From Lacrimispora sinapis (GTDB taxonomy: Bacteria; Bacillota; Clostridia; Lachnospirales; Lachnospiraceae): a DNA stretch of 64,000 nucleotides. Position 1 is the stretch's first letter. The number at the start of each line of letters is the position of its first letter. Below are positions 8,318-15,946 of the stretch, piece after piece. The stretch lies in contig NZ_CP141832.1 in NCBI RefSeq assembly GCF_043633585.1, positions 1,426,001 to 1,490,000 on the forward strand, given 5' to 3'. The translations under genes and the position numbers were made by a program. Under the pieces are notes generated by a model that was not told the origin of the DNA, searched no databases, and saw nothing but the letters and a program-made list of their open reading frames with translations.

Positions 8318-9991
8318 TCAGATGTTGGTGAGCTGTTCAAATAAGTTGTTAATATCGATCTGACCGTATCCCCATACATTATTGGGATAAACTTCTGTAG
8401 TGGTGCGTCTTGCCCCTCGAATGATAAGCCGGTTTACATCGTTTCCGGTCATAGAAATGTAATTTCCTCTGGGAATTGCCCACTCCATAACCATTGCCAC
8501 GATGCCGGCAGCATGGGCGCAGGCCGCTCCGGTGCCCGTAGCAGTTCCATACAGGTTACCTGGAACCGCACATGGGAGCTGGAACCCGGGAGCCCCAATA
8601 TCAGGTTTTACCAGACCGTTTCTCGTATATCCTCTGCTGGATTCCCCAAGAATGCTGTCATTGAGATGATTGTAAGCGGTCACGGTAAGCTGGTTTGCAC
8701 CGTTTCCCGGAGAGGTGATGGTGGTATCAGGATTCGGGTTTAGAAAAAAGGTGTCGTCGGAAATGATATCTCCGTTTGGCAGCCAGCAATGAAAAGAAAA
8801 AGGTTCTTCTTCCACGCTTTGCGCCCGGAAATACCAGATTCCGGGAGCCGGATTTTGAAAACGGATCAGGATGAGCTGATCGCCGGTTTCTTCCTCTAAA
8901 ACAATGTTGTTCACCCAGATGACACTCTGAGTGAATATAAAGTCGAATCTTCTGCATTCCCCGATGGTAGGATAGACTCTCAGTGTGGATTCCCGATTGG
9001 GAGAAGAAACATCTATGGTAATTCTTTCCGGGGCATACGGCCAAAGTTCCATCCATAAAAGCTTATCATTTTCTCCGATTCTCAATTCAAAATCATTGTA
9101 AAAGGGAGTGACTGCTGTGCTGTTAAAGTAATGCCTTCTTTTGTTGCCTTCATTTCCGGCAGAAACGGAAACCCCAATTCCCGGAAGCTGGACGATATAA
9201 GTCAAATAGCTGCTTAAAAGCCCTCTGCCGTCATGCCCGCCCTGACTGCTTCCCAAAGCGATACAGATGACTACCGGACGGCCCAGTTTCTGGGAGGCCA
9301 GAAGCATATACCTGGCCCCAAGCTGAATGTCCGATTCCTGAAAACATAACGCATCTTCTTTTACAAAGAAGATATCTTTTAAATTCTGTTTGGCTTCCTT
9401 CAGCTTCACAATAATAAGTTCGGATTCCGGAACGATTCCGGAAAATGACACTTCATCATTTTGATTTCCCGCAATGATGCTGGCAATGGCAGTTCCATGA
9501 CCGTTGGTATCCACAGAGGGCACCACCGAAAGAGGGTCTTCAGAGCTCAATGCCTGGTTGATTGCTTCTCTGGTGTATTCGGTGCCAAAGGTAAAGCCTT
9601 CCGGGACCGGACCGGTTTGAATGGACTGATCCCATATGGAAACGATCCGGGTGGTTCCATCGTTATTAAGAAATGCCTGATGCTGGTAATCAATGCCGGT
9701 ATCAATGACCCCAATGACGATTCCACGGCCGAACAGACTAAGAAACGGATTCCTCTGAACGGTGCCGATACCGGATTTTTCAATGCTCACGGTAGATTCA
9801 AGGGTATAAAGAGATGGAAAGGAGTTATATGGCTGGCTGCCTAAATCGCATGGCTCGATTTGAGATCTGAGCACATGCAGCAAAGAATTGCGTTCGCTCA
9901 GTAAAGTGATATTATCTCCCGTATCATAGGACGGAGCGGTTATGTTACTTATGATTAAGTCATAGTAATTATTGTCAATAATTTTGCTCAA
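8318..9991 (-). CDS. Csp-like S8 subtilase, predicted inactive (Ser to Gly), copy 1
   Basis: A 557-residue subtilase resembling clostridial germination proteases CspA/B/C: a prodomain of about 90 residues, then VIGVIDTGIDY (catalytic Asp), NGHGTAIASI (His), SVSAGNEGN (oxyanion Asn) and a jelly-roll-like insert. The nucleophile motif, normally GTSxAa, reads GTGAACAHAAG, with the codon GGA where Ser should be, so peptidase activity is not expected. In Clostridioides, CspC and CspA are comparable pseudoproteases that transmit germinant signals. There is no secretion signal, as in Csp proteins. Start is TTG at 9991 with AGGAGG 7 nt upstream. It has its own promoter-like element and a close paralogue directly upstream. 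Confidence 0.85.
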   Translation of the reverse strand: MSKIIDNNYYDLIISNITAPSYDTGDNITLLSERNSLLHVLRSQIEPCDLGSQPYNSFPSLYTLESTVSIEKSGIGTVQRNPFLSLFGRGIVIGVIDTGIDYQHQAFLNNDGTTRIVSIWDQSIQTGPVPEGFTFGTEYTREAINQALSSEDPLSVVPSVDTNGHGTAIASIIAGNQNDEVSFSGIVPESELIIVKLKEAKQNLKDIFFVKEDALCFQESDIQLGARYMLLASQKLGRPVVICIALGSSQGGHDGRGLLSSYLTYIVQLPGIGVSVSAGNEGNKRRHYFNSTAVTPFYNDFELRIGENDKLLWMELWPYAPERITIDVSSPNRESTLRVYPTIGECRRFDFIFTQSVIWVNNIVLEEETGDQLILIRFQNPAPGIWYFRAQSVEEEPFSFHCWLPNGDIISDDTFFLNPNPDTTITSPGNGANQLTVTAYNHLNDSILGESSRGYTRNGLVKPDIGAPGFQLPCAVPGNLYGTATGTGAACAHAAGIVAMVMEWAIPRGNYISMTGNDVNRLIIRGARRTTTEVYPNNVWGYGQIDINNLFEQLTNI

Positions 9992-10029
9992 AATCCAGCC
10001 TCCTGTCTATCCTGATGAAGCGTATAGTA

Positions 10030-10060
10030 TATATTATGCACAGTAAATGCCTTTATGAGC
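10030..10060 (-). promoter_or_regulatory. Sporulation-type promoter element ahead of Csp-like copy 1
   Basis: On the minus strand GCTCATA is followed, 15 bases after the TCATA, by CATAATATA. The downstream box fits the CATAnnnTA -10 of mother-cell sporulation sigma factors (sigma-K, close to sigma-E). The box ends 38 nt before the TTG start. The same arrangement, with identical spacer length and distance to the start, precedes copy 2. Confidence 0.6.
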
Positions 10061-10085
10061 ATGGAAAAAAGCAGATGATGGCACA

Positions 10086-11762
10086 TTAAATATTTGCCAG
10101 CCTTAAAAATAAGTTGTTCACATCTAACTGTCCATATCCCCAGATGTTATTCGGATAGATTATGGAGCTGTCACGTCTAGCCCCTCTTATAATAAGCCGG
10201 TTCACATCGTATCCCGTTATATAGGTAAGATTTCCCCTCGGAATGCCCCATTCCATAACCATGGCAATTGCCCCTGCCGTATGGGCAGCCGCAGCCCCTG
10301 TTCCTGTCAGTGTTCCATATTGGCTGACACCGGGTAAAGCACACGGGATCTGATAACCTGGGGCGGCAATGTCCGGTTTCACAAGGCCGATTCTTGTATA
10401 GCCTCTGCTGGATTCCAGCAGAATGCTTTCGTCAAACTGATTGTAGGCGGTAACCGTCAGCTGGTTGATTCCATTGCCCGGAGAGGTGATGGTGGTATCC
10501 GGGTTCGGATTGAGAAAAAAGGTCTCATCTGAGATCATATCTCCGGAAGGCAGCCATACATGAAACGACAAAGGGGCATTATCCAGACTTTGGATCCGGA
10601 TTCTCCATACGCCCGGAAGCGCATCCTGAAAACGCACCAGCATAAGCTGGTCGCCGGTCTCTTCTTCAAAGATAAAATTATTGACCCAGATCTGACTGGG
10701 GGTGAAAATAAAATTAAACATTCTGCAGTCATTGATTGTGGGATAGACTGGATTCGTAGATTCCCGGTTTGGAGAGGAGATATCCACAGAAAGACGACCC
10801 AGGGCATATGGCCAGATTTCCATAGAAAAAAGTTTGTCATTTTCCCCAATCCGCAATTCAAAATCATTATAAAAGGGAGCATTGGTTGTACTGTTGAAAT
10901 AATGTCTGCGGCGGTTGCCTTCATTGCCTGCGGAAACAGAAATCCCAACTCCTGGAAGTCGTGCAAGATAGTTTAAATAATTGCTTAAGGCACCGCTGCC
11001 GTCATGGCCTCCCTGGCTGCTTCCCAAAGCGATACAGATGACGATAGGCCGGCTGACACTTGACGCGTAGATTTCCAGATAGCGGAGTGCCAGTATAATA
11101 TCGGATTCCTGGTAACAAAGTACATTTTCCGGAACAAAAAATACTTCCTTTAGGTTGGGCTTTGCTTCTTTGAGCTTTACAACCACTAACTCCGATTCCG
11201 GTACGACCCCCGAAAAAGAATTATCTGCATTTGGCCTGCCGGAAATGATGCTTGCAATGGCCGTACCGTGCCCGTTTGTGTCGTTGACAGGGACCATGGA
11301 AAGAGGATTATCCGAACGCAGGGCAATGTTTATCATTCCTGCGTTGTATTCTGTGCCAAAGGTAAAGCCCGCGGGAGGCGTGCCGGTTTGAATGGACTGG
11401 TCCCAGATGGAAAGGATTTTGGTGGTGTTGTCATTATGAAGAAAGGCCTCATGGGTATAATCGATTCCGGTATCTACAATGCCGATAAGAATCCCTCTTC
11501 CAAGTAAATTTAAAAAGGGATTTCGCTGGACCGTGCCAATCCCTGATTTTTCGATACTGATGGTTGAGGTAGGGGTATATAAAGTTGGAAAGTTATTGTA
11601 AGGATATTGTCCCAGGATACACGGATCAAACTCTGTTCTGGGTATATTTAAAAGAGAATGCCTTAGATTCAGCAATGTAATGTTATCCCCCGTATCAACC
11701 TGGGGGACGGACACATTATTGATAATAAGATCATAATAATCATTATCCAGAATTTTTTCCAA
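10086..11762 (-). CDS. Csp-like S8 subtilase, predicted inactive (Ser to Gly), copy 2
   Basis: A 558-residue paralogue of the neighbouring protein, colinear along its whole length. Asp is in GIVDTGIDYTH, His in NGHGTAIASI, oxyanion Asn in SVSAGNEGN, but the serine motif reads GTGAAAAHTAG, so the nucleophile is again Gly. Prodomain-like start and lack of a signal peptide match Csp proteins. The start is TTG at 11762 with GGGAGG 5 nt upstream. The gene lies 94 bp upstream of copy 1 and has its own promoter-like element, so the duplication covered both the gene and its control region. A germinant-receptor or scaffold role is inferred from the family; no third, active Csp gene is present in the window. 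Confidence 0.85.
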   Translation of the reverse strand: MEKILDNDYYDLIINNVSVPQVDTGDNITLLNLRHSLLNIPRTEFDPCILGQYPYNNFPTLYTPTSTISIEKSGIGTVQRNPFLNLLGRGILIGIVDTGIDYTHEAFLHNDNTTKILSIWDQSIQTGTPPAGFTFGTEYNAGMINIALRSDNPLSMVPVNDTNGHGTAIASIISGRPNADNSFSGVVPESELVVVKLKEAKPNLKEVFFVPENVLCYQESDIILALRYLEIYASSVSRPIVICIALGSSQGGHDGSGALSNYLNYLARLPGVGISVSAGNEGNRRRHYFNSTTNAPFYNDFELRIGENDKLFSMEIWPYALGRLSVDISSPNRESTNPVYPTINDCRMFNFIFTPSQIWVNNFIFEEETGDQLMLVRFQDALPGVWRIRIQSLDNAPLSFHVWLPSGDMISDETFFLNPNPDTTITSPGNGINQLTVTAYNQFDESILLESSRGYTRIGLVKPDIAAPGYQIPCALPGVSQYGTLTGTGAAAAHTAGAIAMVMEWGIPRGNLTYITGYDVNRLIIRGARRDSSIIYPNNIWGYGQLDVNNLFLRLANI

Positions 11763-11800
11763 ATTTGCCTCCCGGACTTATTCAAAAGAAGCATTTGTTC

Positions 11801-11831
11801 TATATTATGCACACCTAAATTTAATATGAGC
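11801..11831 (-). promoter_or_regulatory. Sporulation-type promoter element ahead of Csp-like copy 2
   Basis: GCTCATA then CATAATATA on the minus strand, with 15 bases between TCATA and the -10-like box and 38 nt from that box to the TTG start. It matches the element at 10030-10060 in both boxes, the TGTG before the -10, and all spacings. Confidence 0.6.
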
Positions 11832-11875
11832 GACTGCAGGGATTGTTTCACCCCAGATACCTGTCATTAGAAAAA

Positions 11876-11911
11876 ATGCAGGCATCCTGCTTTATTACAG
11901 AATGCCTGCAT
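11876..11911 (-). terminator. Intrinsic terminator of the substrate-binding protein gene
   Basis: ATGCAGGCAT (11876-11885) and ATGCCTGCAT (11902-11911) form a perfect 10-bp stem just beyond the stop at 11915. On the minus strand it is followed by TTTTTTCT. Confidence 0.88.
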
Positions 11912-11914
11912 AGT

Positions 11915-12922
11915 TTATTTTGCAGCTTTTTCTGAATACACGGTAGTCACAAGGTTTTCATAAGGGACCCGTTCCTTTAGCTGACCGGATTCTTCCAGGA
12001 TATTCTGAAGAAGATCAAAGCTTTCCTTCTCAAAAATGGTATCCTTTTTCCAGGTATCCTGCGCTTTATAGCGGTCCACGATTGCAGCAATGGTCTCTTC
12101 ATCGGTCTCTTTGAACTGGGGCTGGATCACTTTCGCAATTTCCTTAGAAGAGTGGGAGTTTACATATTCCAATCCTTTTTGGATTGCATTGGTGAACTTC
12201 TGAATGGTTTCCGGATTCTTTTCCAGATAGCTTTTCTTTGCACTGTAAGCGGTATAAGGGACATAGCCCGAATCAACGCCCAGAGAGGCCACAACAACCC
12301 CGCTGCCTTCCTTTTCCAGTCCGGTTGCAAACGGTTCAAATTCCACGGTATAGTCTGCATCGTTGCTTGTAAAGGCGGCGGCAGTTAAGCCAAAGTTAAT
12401 GCTCTGATCAATGGATAAGTCCGTAGCCGGGTCCATGCCATTCTTCTTTAAAATATACTCAAATACCATCTGTGGCATTCCGCCGGCTCTTCCTCCAAGT
12501 ACCTTTTTTCCTTTTAAATCCGTCCATTTAAAATCCGGCTGGCTGTTTCTTCCTACCAGGAAGTTCCCTGCACGCTGGGTCAGCTGTGCAAAGTTTACGG
12601 CATAGTCCTCAGAGCCGTTGGCATAGGTATAGATGCTGGCTTCAGACCCCATAAATCCAATATCCGCATCGCCGGAAATCAAGGCAGTCATGACTTTATC
12701 CGCCCCTGCTCCATTGACAAGGGTCAAATTGATGCCCTCATCTTCAAAATATCCAAGCTCGATGGCGGCATATTGGGGGGCATAAAAAATGGAATGGGCG
12801 ACTTCGTTTAAGGTGACCGGAGTTAAATTTGATGCTTTTGCTTGTGAACCGCAGGCTGTCAGGCTGAGTATGGCAGTCCCGGTAAGTATGGCAGTCAGAA
12901 AAGAGTGTAAAGCTTTTCTCAT
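11915..12922 (-). CDS. ABC transporter substrate-binding lipoprotein (NMT1/SsuA-like)
   Basis: A 335-residue extracytoplasmic solute-binding lipoprotein. The signal peptide ends in the lipobox LTACG (Cys about residue 24), and the mature part begins with VTLNEVAHSIFYAPQYAAIELGY-type sequence, the hallmark of the NMT1/THI5-like and SsuA/TauA family that binds thiamine precursors, sulphonates, nitrate or similar compounds. The exact ligand is not readable. AAGGAGG lies 5 nt before the ATG at 12922. The permease and ATPase partners are not adjacent, and a terminator follows immediately, so it is an isolated binding-protein gene here. A perfect palindrome ACCAATTGGT (12969-12978) lies upstream and may be an operator. 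Confidence 0.85.
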   Translation of the reverse strand: MRKALHSFLTAILTGTAILSLTACGSQAKASNLTPVTLNEVAHSIFYAPQYAAIELGYFEDEGINLTLVNGAGADKVMTALISGDADIGFMGSEASIYTYANGSEDYAVNFAQLTQRAGNFLVGRNSQPDFKWTDLKGKKVLGGRAGGMPQMVFEYILKKNGMDPATDLSIDQSINFGLTAAAFTSNDADYTVEFEPFATGLEKEGSGVVVASLGVDSGYVPYTAYSAKKSYLEKNPETIQKFTNAIQKGLEYVNSHSSKEIAKVIQPQFKETDEETIAAIVDRYKAQDTWKKDTIFEKESFDLLQNILEESGQLKERVPYENLVTTVYSEKAAK

Positions 12923-12996
12923 ACAATCCTCCTTAGGGAATCTTAATACTACATATTATTAATCCCTGACCAATTGGTACCTTGTCTCAAAAAAAA

Positions 12997-13128
12997 TTAT
13001 AATCTCATGGTTTCAGATGTAATATGGAAGAAAAGAGGCTGGATTTGTTTCCTGGCCGTATGTTTGCAGCTTGTTAAGGACGCGGCCGCCATGAAAGCCG
13101 CCAATAATAAAATAAATGCACGATTCAC
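12997..13128 (-). CDS. Very short lipoprotein-like ORF (43 residues), possibly a gene remnant
   Basis: Minus-strand ORF with a GTG start at 13128 and AAGGAGG 6 nt upstream. The product has a convincing signal peptide: NRAFILLLAAFMAAAS followed by lipobox LTSC (Cys 21), then only 22 further residues. A good ribosome site plus lipobox argues that this is or was a lipoprotein gene. The short tail resembles nothing I know, so it may be the 5' remnant of a larger lipoprotein. It is the only coding signal in the 360-bp gap between the binding-protein gene and the HAD gene; the rest (13129-13282) shows no gene. Confidence 0.45.
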   Translation of the reverse strand: MNRAFILLLAAFMAAASLTSCKHTARKQIQPLFFHITSETMRL

Positions 13129-13282
13129 ATGGTTCCTCCTTCTTTGGTTGTTCTGTTAGCATTGTATGAGAAGGGACAGGCATCTGTTACGATCATTTTT
13201 CCGATTCTTCATTTTACAATGGATTAAGAAGATAAACTGTGTTATACTGCTATGGTAAATTAACAAAAGCAGGAGAACTATC

Positions 13283-14092
13283 ATGGACTATCGAATGATT
13301 GTGCTGGATTTGGATGGGACGCTGACGAACCGGAACAAGGAGATCACCCCCAAAACAAAAGAGGCACTTTTTGAATTAAAACGTCAGGGCGGTGTTATTG
13401 TTCTGGCTTCCGGCCGCCCGACCTATGGAATCATGCCGCTTGCCAGAGAACTGGAGCTTGACAAGACCGGAGGCTATATTTTATCTTTTAACGGCGGCCG
13501 GATTCTTGACTGCAGCAGCGGACAAACAGTTTTTGCAAAGGAACTGCCGGTGGAGTCTAATAAAACCATTTTAAGACTTTCCAAAGAACATGGAGTGAAC
13601 ATCCTTACCTATGAGGATGACTTGATCATCACTCCGGATGCTTCAGATGAATACGTGAAGAAAGAAGCTGCCATCAATAAGCTGGAAGTCAAAGAAGTGA
13701 AAGATATGGAAGCCTACCTAAAGTTCCCGGTCGTAAAGTTCTTAATGCTGGAGGATGGGGAGATTCTTCAGAAGGTGGAACCAAAGGTAAAGGCATCTTT
13801 GGGCAGTGATTACAGTGTTTACCGTTCAGAACCGTTCTTTTTGGAGATTCTTCCAAAAGGAATCGACAAAGCGGCCAGCTTAGAACGTCTGCTTGCCCGC
13901 CTGGGCATGAGCAGGGAGGAGATGATTGCCTGCGGAGATGGATATAACGATTTATCCATGATCGAGTATGCAGGACTAGGGGTTGCCATGGAGAATGCAG
14001 TCCTTCCGGTAAAAAAAGCGGCGGACTATGTGACCTTTTCCAACAACGAGGATGGGATCGCCCATGTGGTGGAAAAATTTATGCTCTCCTGA
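13283..14092 (+). CDS. Cof-type HAD-IIB hydrolase
   Basis: A 269-residue haloacid dehalogenase-superfamily phosphatase of the Cof/YidA type. The DxD nucleophile motif is MIVLDLDGTLTN at residues 5-16, the conserved Thr/Ser motif is ASGRPTYG, a Lys (PKGIDKAA) precedes motif IV, and GDGYNDLSMIEYAG with GVAMENA completes the family pattern. The C2-type cap lies between. Such enzymes dephosphorylate sugar phosphates or related metabolites; the substrate is not predictable. ATG at 13283 is preceded by AGGAG at 7 nt. No neighbour suggests a pathway. Confidence 0.9.
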   Translation: MDYRMIVLDLDGTLTNRNKEITPKTKEALFELKRQGGVIVLASGRPTYGIMPLARELELDKTGGYILSFNGGRILDCSSGQTVFAKELPVESNKTILRLSKEHGVNILTYEDDLIITPDASDEYVKKEAAINKLEVKEVKDMEAYLKFPVVKFLMLEDGEILQKVEPKVKASLGSDYSVYRSEPFFLEILPKGIDKAASLERLLARLGMSREEMIACGDGYNDLSMIEYAGLGVAMENAVLPVKKAADYVTFSNNEDGIAHVVEKFMLS

Positions 14093-14174
14093 TGCGCCGG
14101 GGGTGGATTTTACAACTTTAGTATGTTAAAATATTTTTAGAGTAAAAGTTTAATAAAGGGGATTGAATAATACT

Positions 14175-14474
14175 ATGAATAAAAAGATTAAGACAGATGC
14201 GGTGGATCATCTGTTTGAAGCCATTTTGACCATAAAGACACCGGAAGAATGTTACACTTTTTTTGAGGATGTCTGTACGGTCAATGAGCTGTTAAGCTTA
14301 TCTCAAAGGTATGAGGTGGCGAAGATGCTGAGGGAGGGCCGTACTTATCTGGAGATCGCAGAAAAGACTGGTGCTTCCACTGCGACCATCAGCCGAGTCA
14401 ACCGTTCCTTAAATTATGGAAACGACGGCTATGATATGGTATTTAAACGTCTGGAAGAAAAGAAAGAAGGATAA
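14175..14474 (+). CDS. YerC/YecD-type TrpR-like DNA-binding protein
   Basis: A 99-residue protein with a Trp-repressor-like helix-turn-helix. TPEECYTFFEDVCTVNEL and SQRYEVAKMLREGRTY are typical of the YerC/YecD family, and the recognition helix lies in TGASTATISRVNRSLNYG. No tryptophan operon is near, so the target is unknown. The ATG at 14175 gives the family's usual N-terminus; an in-frame TTG at 14163 is too close to the AAGGGG site to be used. A strong terminator follows directly. Confidence 0.85.
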   Translation: MNKKIKTDAVDHLFEAILTIKTPEECYTFFEDVCTVNELLSLSQRYEVAKMLREGRTYLEIAEKTGASTATISRVNRSLNYGNDGYDMVFKRLEEKKEG

Positions 14475-14475
14475 A

Positions 14476-14512
14476 AACAAGGGACAGGCCCAAACAGGTG
14501 CTGTCCCTTGTT
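14476..14512 (+). terminator. Terminator between convergent YerC-like and DUF1836 genes
   Basis: AACAAGGGACAG (14476-14487) pairs perfectly with CTGTCCCTTGTT (14501-14512) and is followed by TTATAC on the plus strand. The symmetrical A/T flanks suggest it works in both directions. Confidence 0.88.
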
Positions 14513-14517
14513 TTATA

Positions 14518-15132
14518 CTATTTTTTCTTTTTCCCCGGAGCAGTTTCTGTCAAATCGTCAATGAGCTGTTCAATGACCTGCTTTTTCATGTAAACATCAA
14601 AGGAAAGTCCGCAGATCCAGGAGAAGAGCTGCAGATATTCCAGATCCTCAGGATCTAAGTCTTTGTCGGCAAACGCGGACTGGGCATGTTCATATTTTTC
14701 CAAAACATCCGCTTTAATCCTGCTTAATTCAGATTCCTCCTGTTCAAAGATCTCCTTGTAGATATCTTCCAGAGGCAGATCTTCCGTCCGGTTAAAATGT
14801 TTTTCCGTTATGGGGCGGAAAAGCTGCTCAATATCACGGAAGGAAAGAAGATTCTTAAAATAGTAGATAAATATAAGCAAAAGAATGTGTTCTCTTGTAT
14901 ACTTCTTTTTATTGGGAGGCGGTAAAAGATTATTTTTTGCATAATTGTTGATCATGGTTTTTGTAAGGACCTTGTCTTCCGGATAGCGCTTTGTATCTTT
15001 TAAATGCTCATCCATAAAGGTTGTGACCTGGTCCATATATAGATCTATGTTAGGAATGGTTTCCGGTTTGATATGCTGAAATGATTCCAGGTGCTTTACG
15101 ATATCCTGCATTCTTTCGTCGTTTGTTTTCAT
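14518..15132 (-). CDS. DUF1836 domain protein, putative regulator
   Basis: A 204-residue protein of the DUF1836 family. The central region, including TKTMINNYAKNNLLPPP and KKYTREHILLLIFIYYFK, resembles a MerR-like winged helix-turn-helix, and the rest is helical. The C-terminus is Lys-rich (GKKKK). Function is unknown; DNA binding is inferred from the fold-like pattern. The ATG at 15132 has GGAGG 7 nt upstream and is preferred over a GTG at 15153. It is transcribed divergently from ridA. Confidence 0.82.
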   Translation of the reverse strand: MKTNDERMQDIVKHLESFQHIKPETIPNIDLYMDQVTTFMDEHLKDTKRYPEDKVLTKTMINNYAKNNLLPPPNKKKYTREHILLLIFIYYFKNLLSFRDIEQLFRPITEKHFNRTEDLPLEDIYKEIFEQEESELSRIKADVLEKYEHAQSAFADKDLDPEDLEYLQLFSWICGLSFDVYMKKQVIEQLIDDLTETAPGKKKK

Positions 15133-15335
15133 GTGTTCCTCCGTTCTGTGCACAGAATGTCCTGCACAAGAAATAAATCCCTTTATGGTATTATATAGTA
15201 TTCAATACCAGATGACAAGAGTAAAAGGTGATAAAGTGTCAAATGGATCAAAAGCATATAAGAGATTCTTGACTTTTGGAAAATGTATGTTAATCTTAAA
15301 CTATTAATTTGGCGAATGAAAGGAGATACAACAAG

Positions 15336-15719
15336 ATGAAAAAAGTATTGGCTACAGAAAAAGCACCGTCAGCCATCGGTCCCTATTCCCAGGGAGTGCG
15401 CTGCGGGGATTACGTATTTGTATCCGGACAGCTTCCGATTGATCCGGCTACGGGTGCATTTACAGGAGATGATATTGCAGTGCAGACCAGACAGTCCTTA
15501 ACAAACATTCAGTCCATTCTGGCAAGTGATGGTTTAACCATGGCCAATGTGGTAAAGACAACCGTACTGTTAAAGAATATCAGTGATTTTGCTGCCATGA
15601 ATGAAGTGTATGCTACCTTTTTTGAAGGTGCCTGTCCCGCCAGAGCAGCTTTTGAAGTCGCAGCGCTGCCGAAAGATTCGTTGATTGAAATCGAAGCGGT
15701 TGCATACTGCGGAGAATGA
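15336..15719 (+). CDS. ridA: RidA family reactive imine/enamine deaminase
   Basis: A 127-residue member of the YjgF/YER057c/UK114 family, which hydrolyses reactive enamine/imine intermediates such as 2-aminoacrylate released by PLP enzymes. Visible landmarks are APSAIGPYSQGV, VFVSGQLPIDPATG and the C-terminal CPARAAFEVAALPKDSLIEIE, with the active-site Arg in PARAAF. ATG at 15336 has AAAGGAGAT 8 nt upstream. Monocistronic with a terminator immediately after the stop. A TTGACT box near 15270 may be its -35, but the -10 is weak. Confidence 0.94.
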   Translation: MKKVLATEKAPSAIGPYSQGVRCGDYVFVSGQLPIDPATGAFTGDDIAVQTRQSLTNIQSILASDGLTMANVVKTTVLLKNISDFAAMNEVYATFFEGACPARAAFEVAALPKDSLIEIEAVAYCGE

Positions 15720-15731
15720 GATCATTAAGAC

Positions 15732-15768
15732 AGGGAGTATGGCTTTGATAAGCGATGCTCCCTTTTTT
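15732..15768 (+). terminator. Intrinsic terminator of ridA
   Basis: AGGGAG (15732-15737) and CTCCCT (15758-15763) close a stem extended by GGCTT/AAGC near the loop, followed by TTTTTT. Confidence 0.85.
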
Positions 15769-15946
15769 ATTGGACAAAGAACGGTAATTCGGGAGTCATT
15801 GTAGAAATTAAGGGCTTTTTGCGAAAGAAATGGGTTGCATATTGACGGACTTATATTATAATAAATTGAGGAAGTTCGATTGCTTCTTATACCTATCAAA
15901 TGGTTGATTTTCCCTTTTAGGAGTAAAATCAAGGTTTAATTTAACG

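Noticed and set aside
12974..13159. Plus-strand ORF of 61 residues in the gap before the HAD gene
   Set aside because: No ribosome site; the opposite strand has a better small ORF with lipobox and AAGGAGG.
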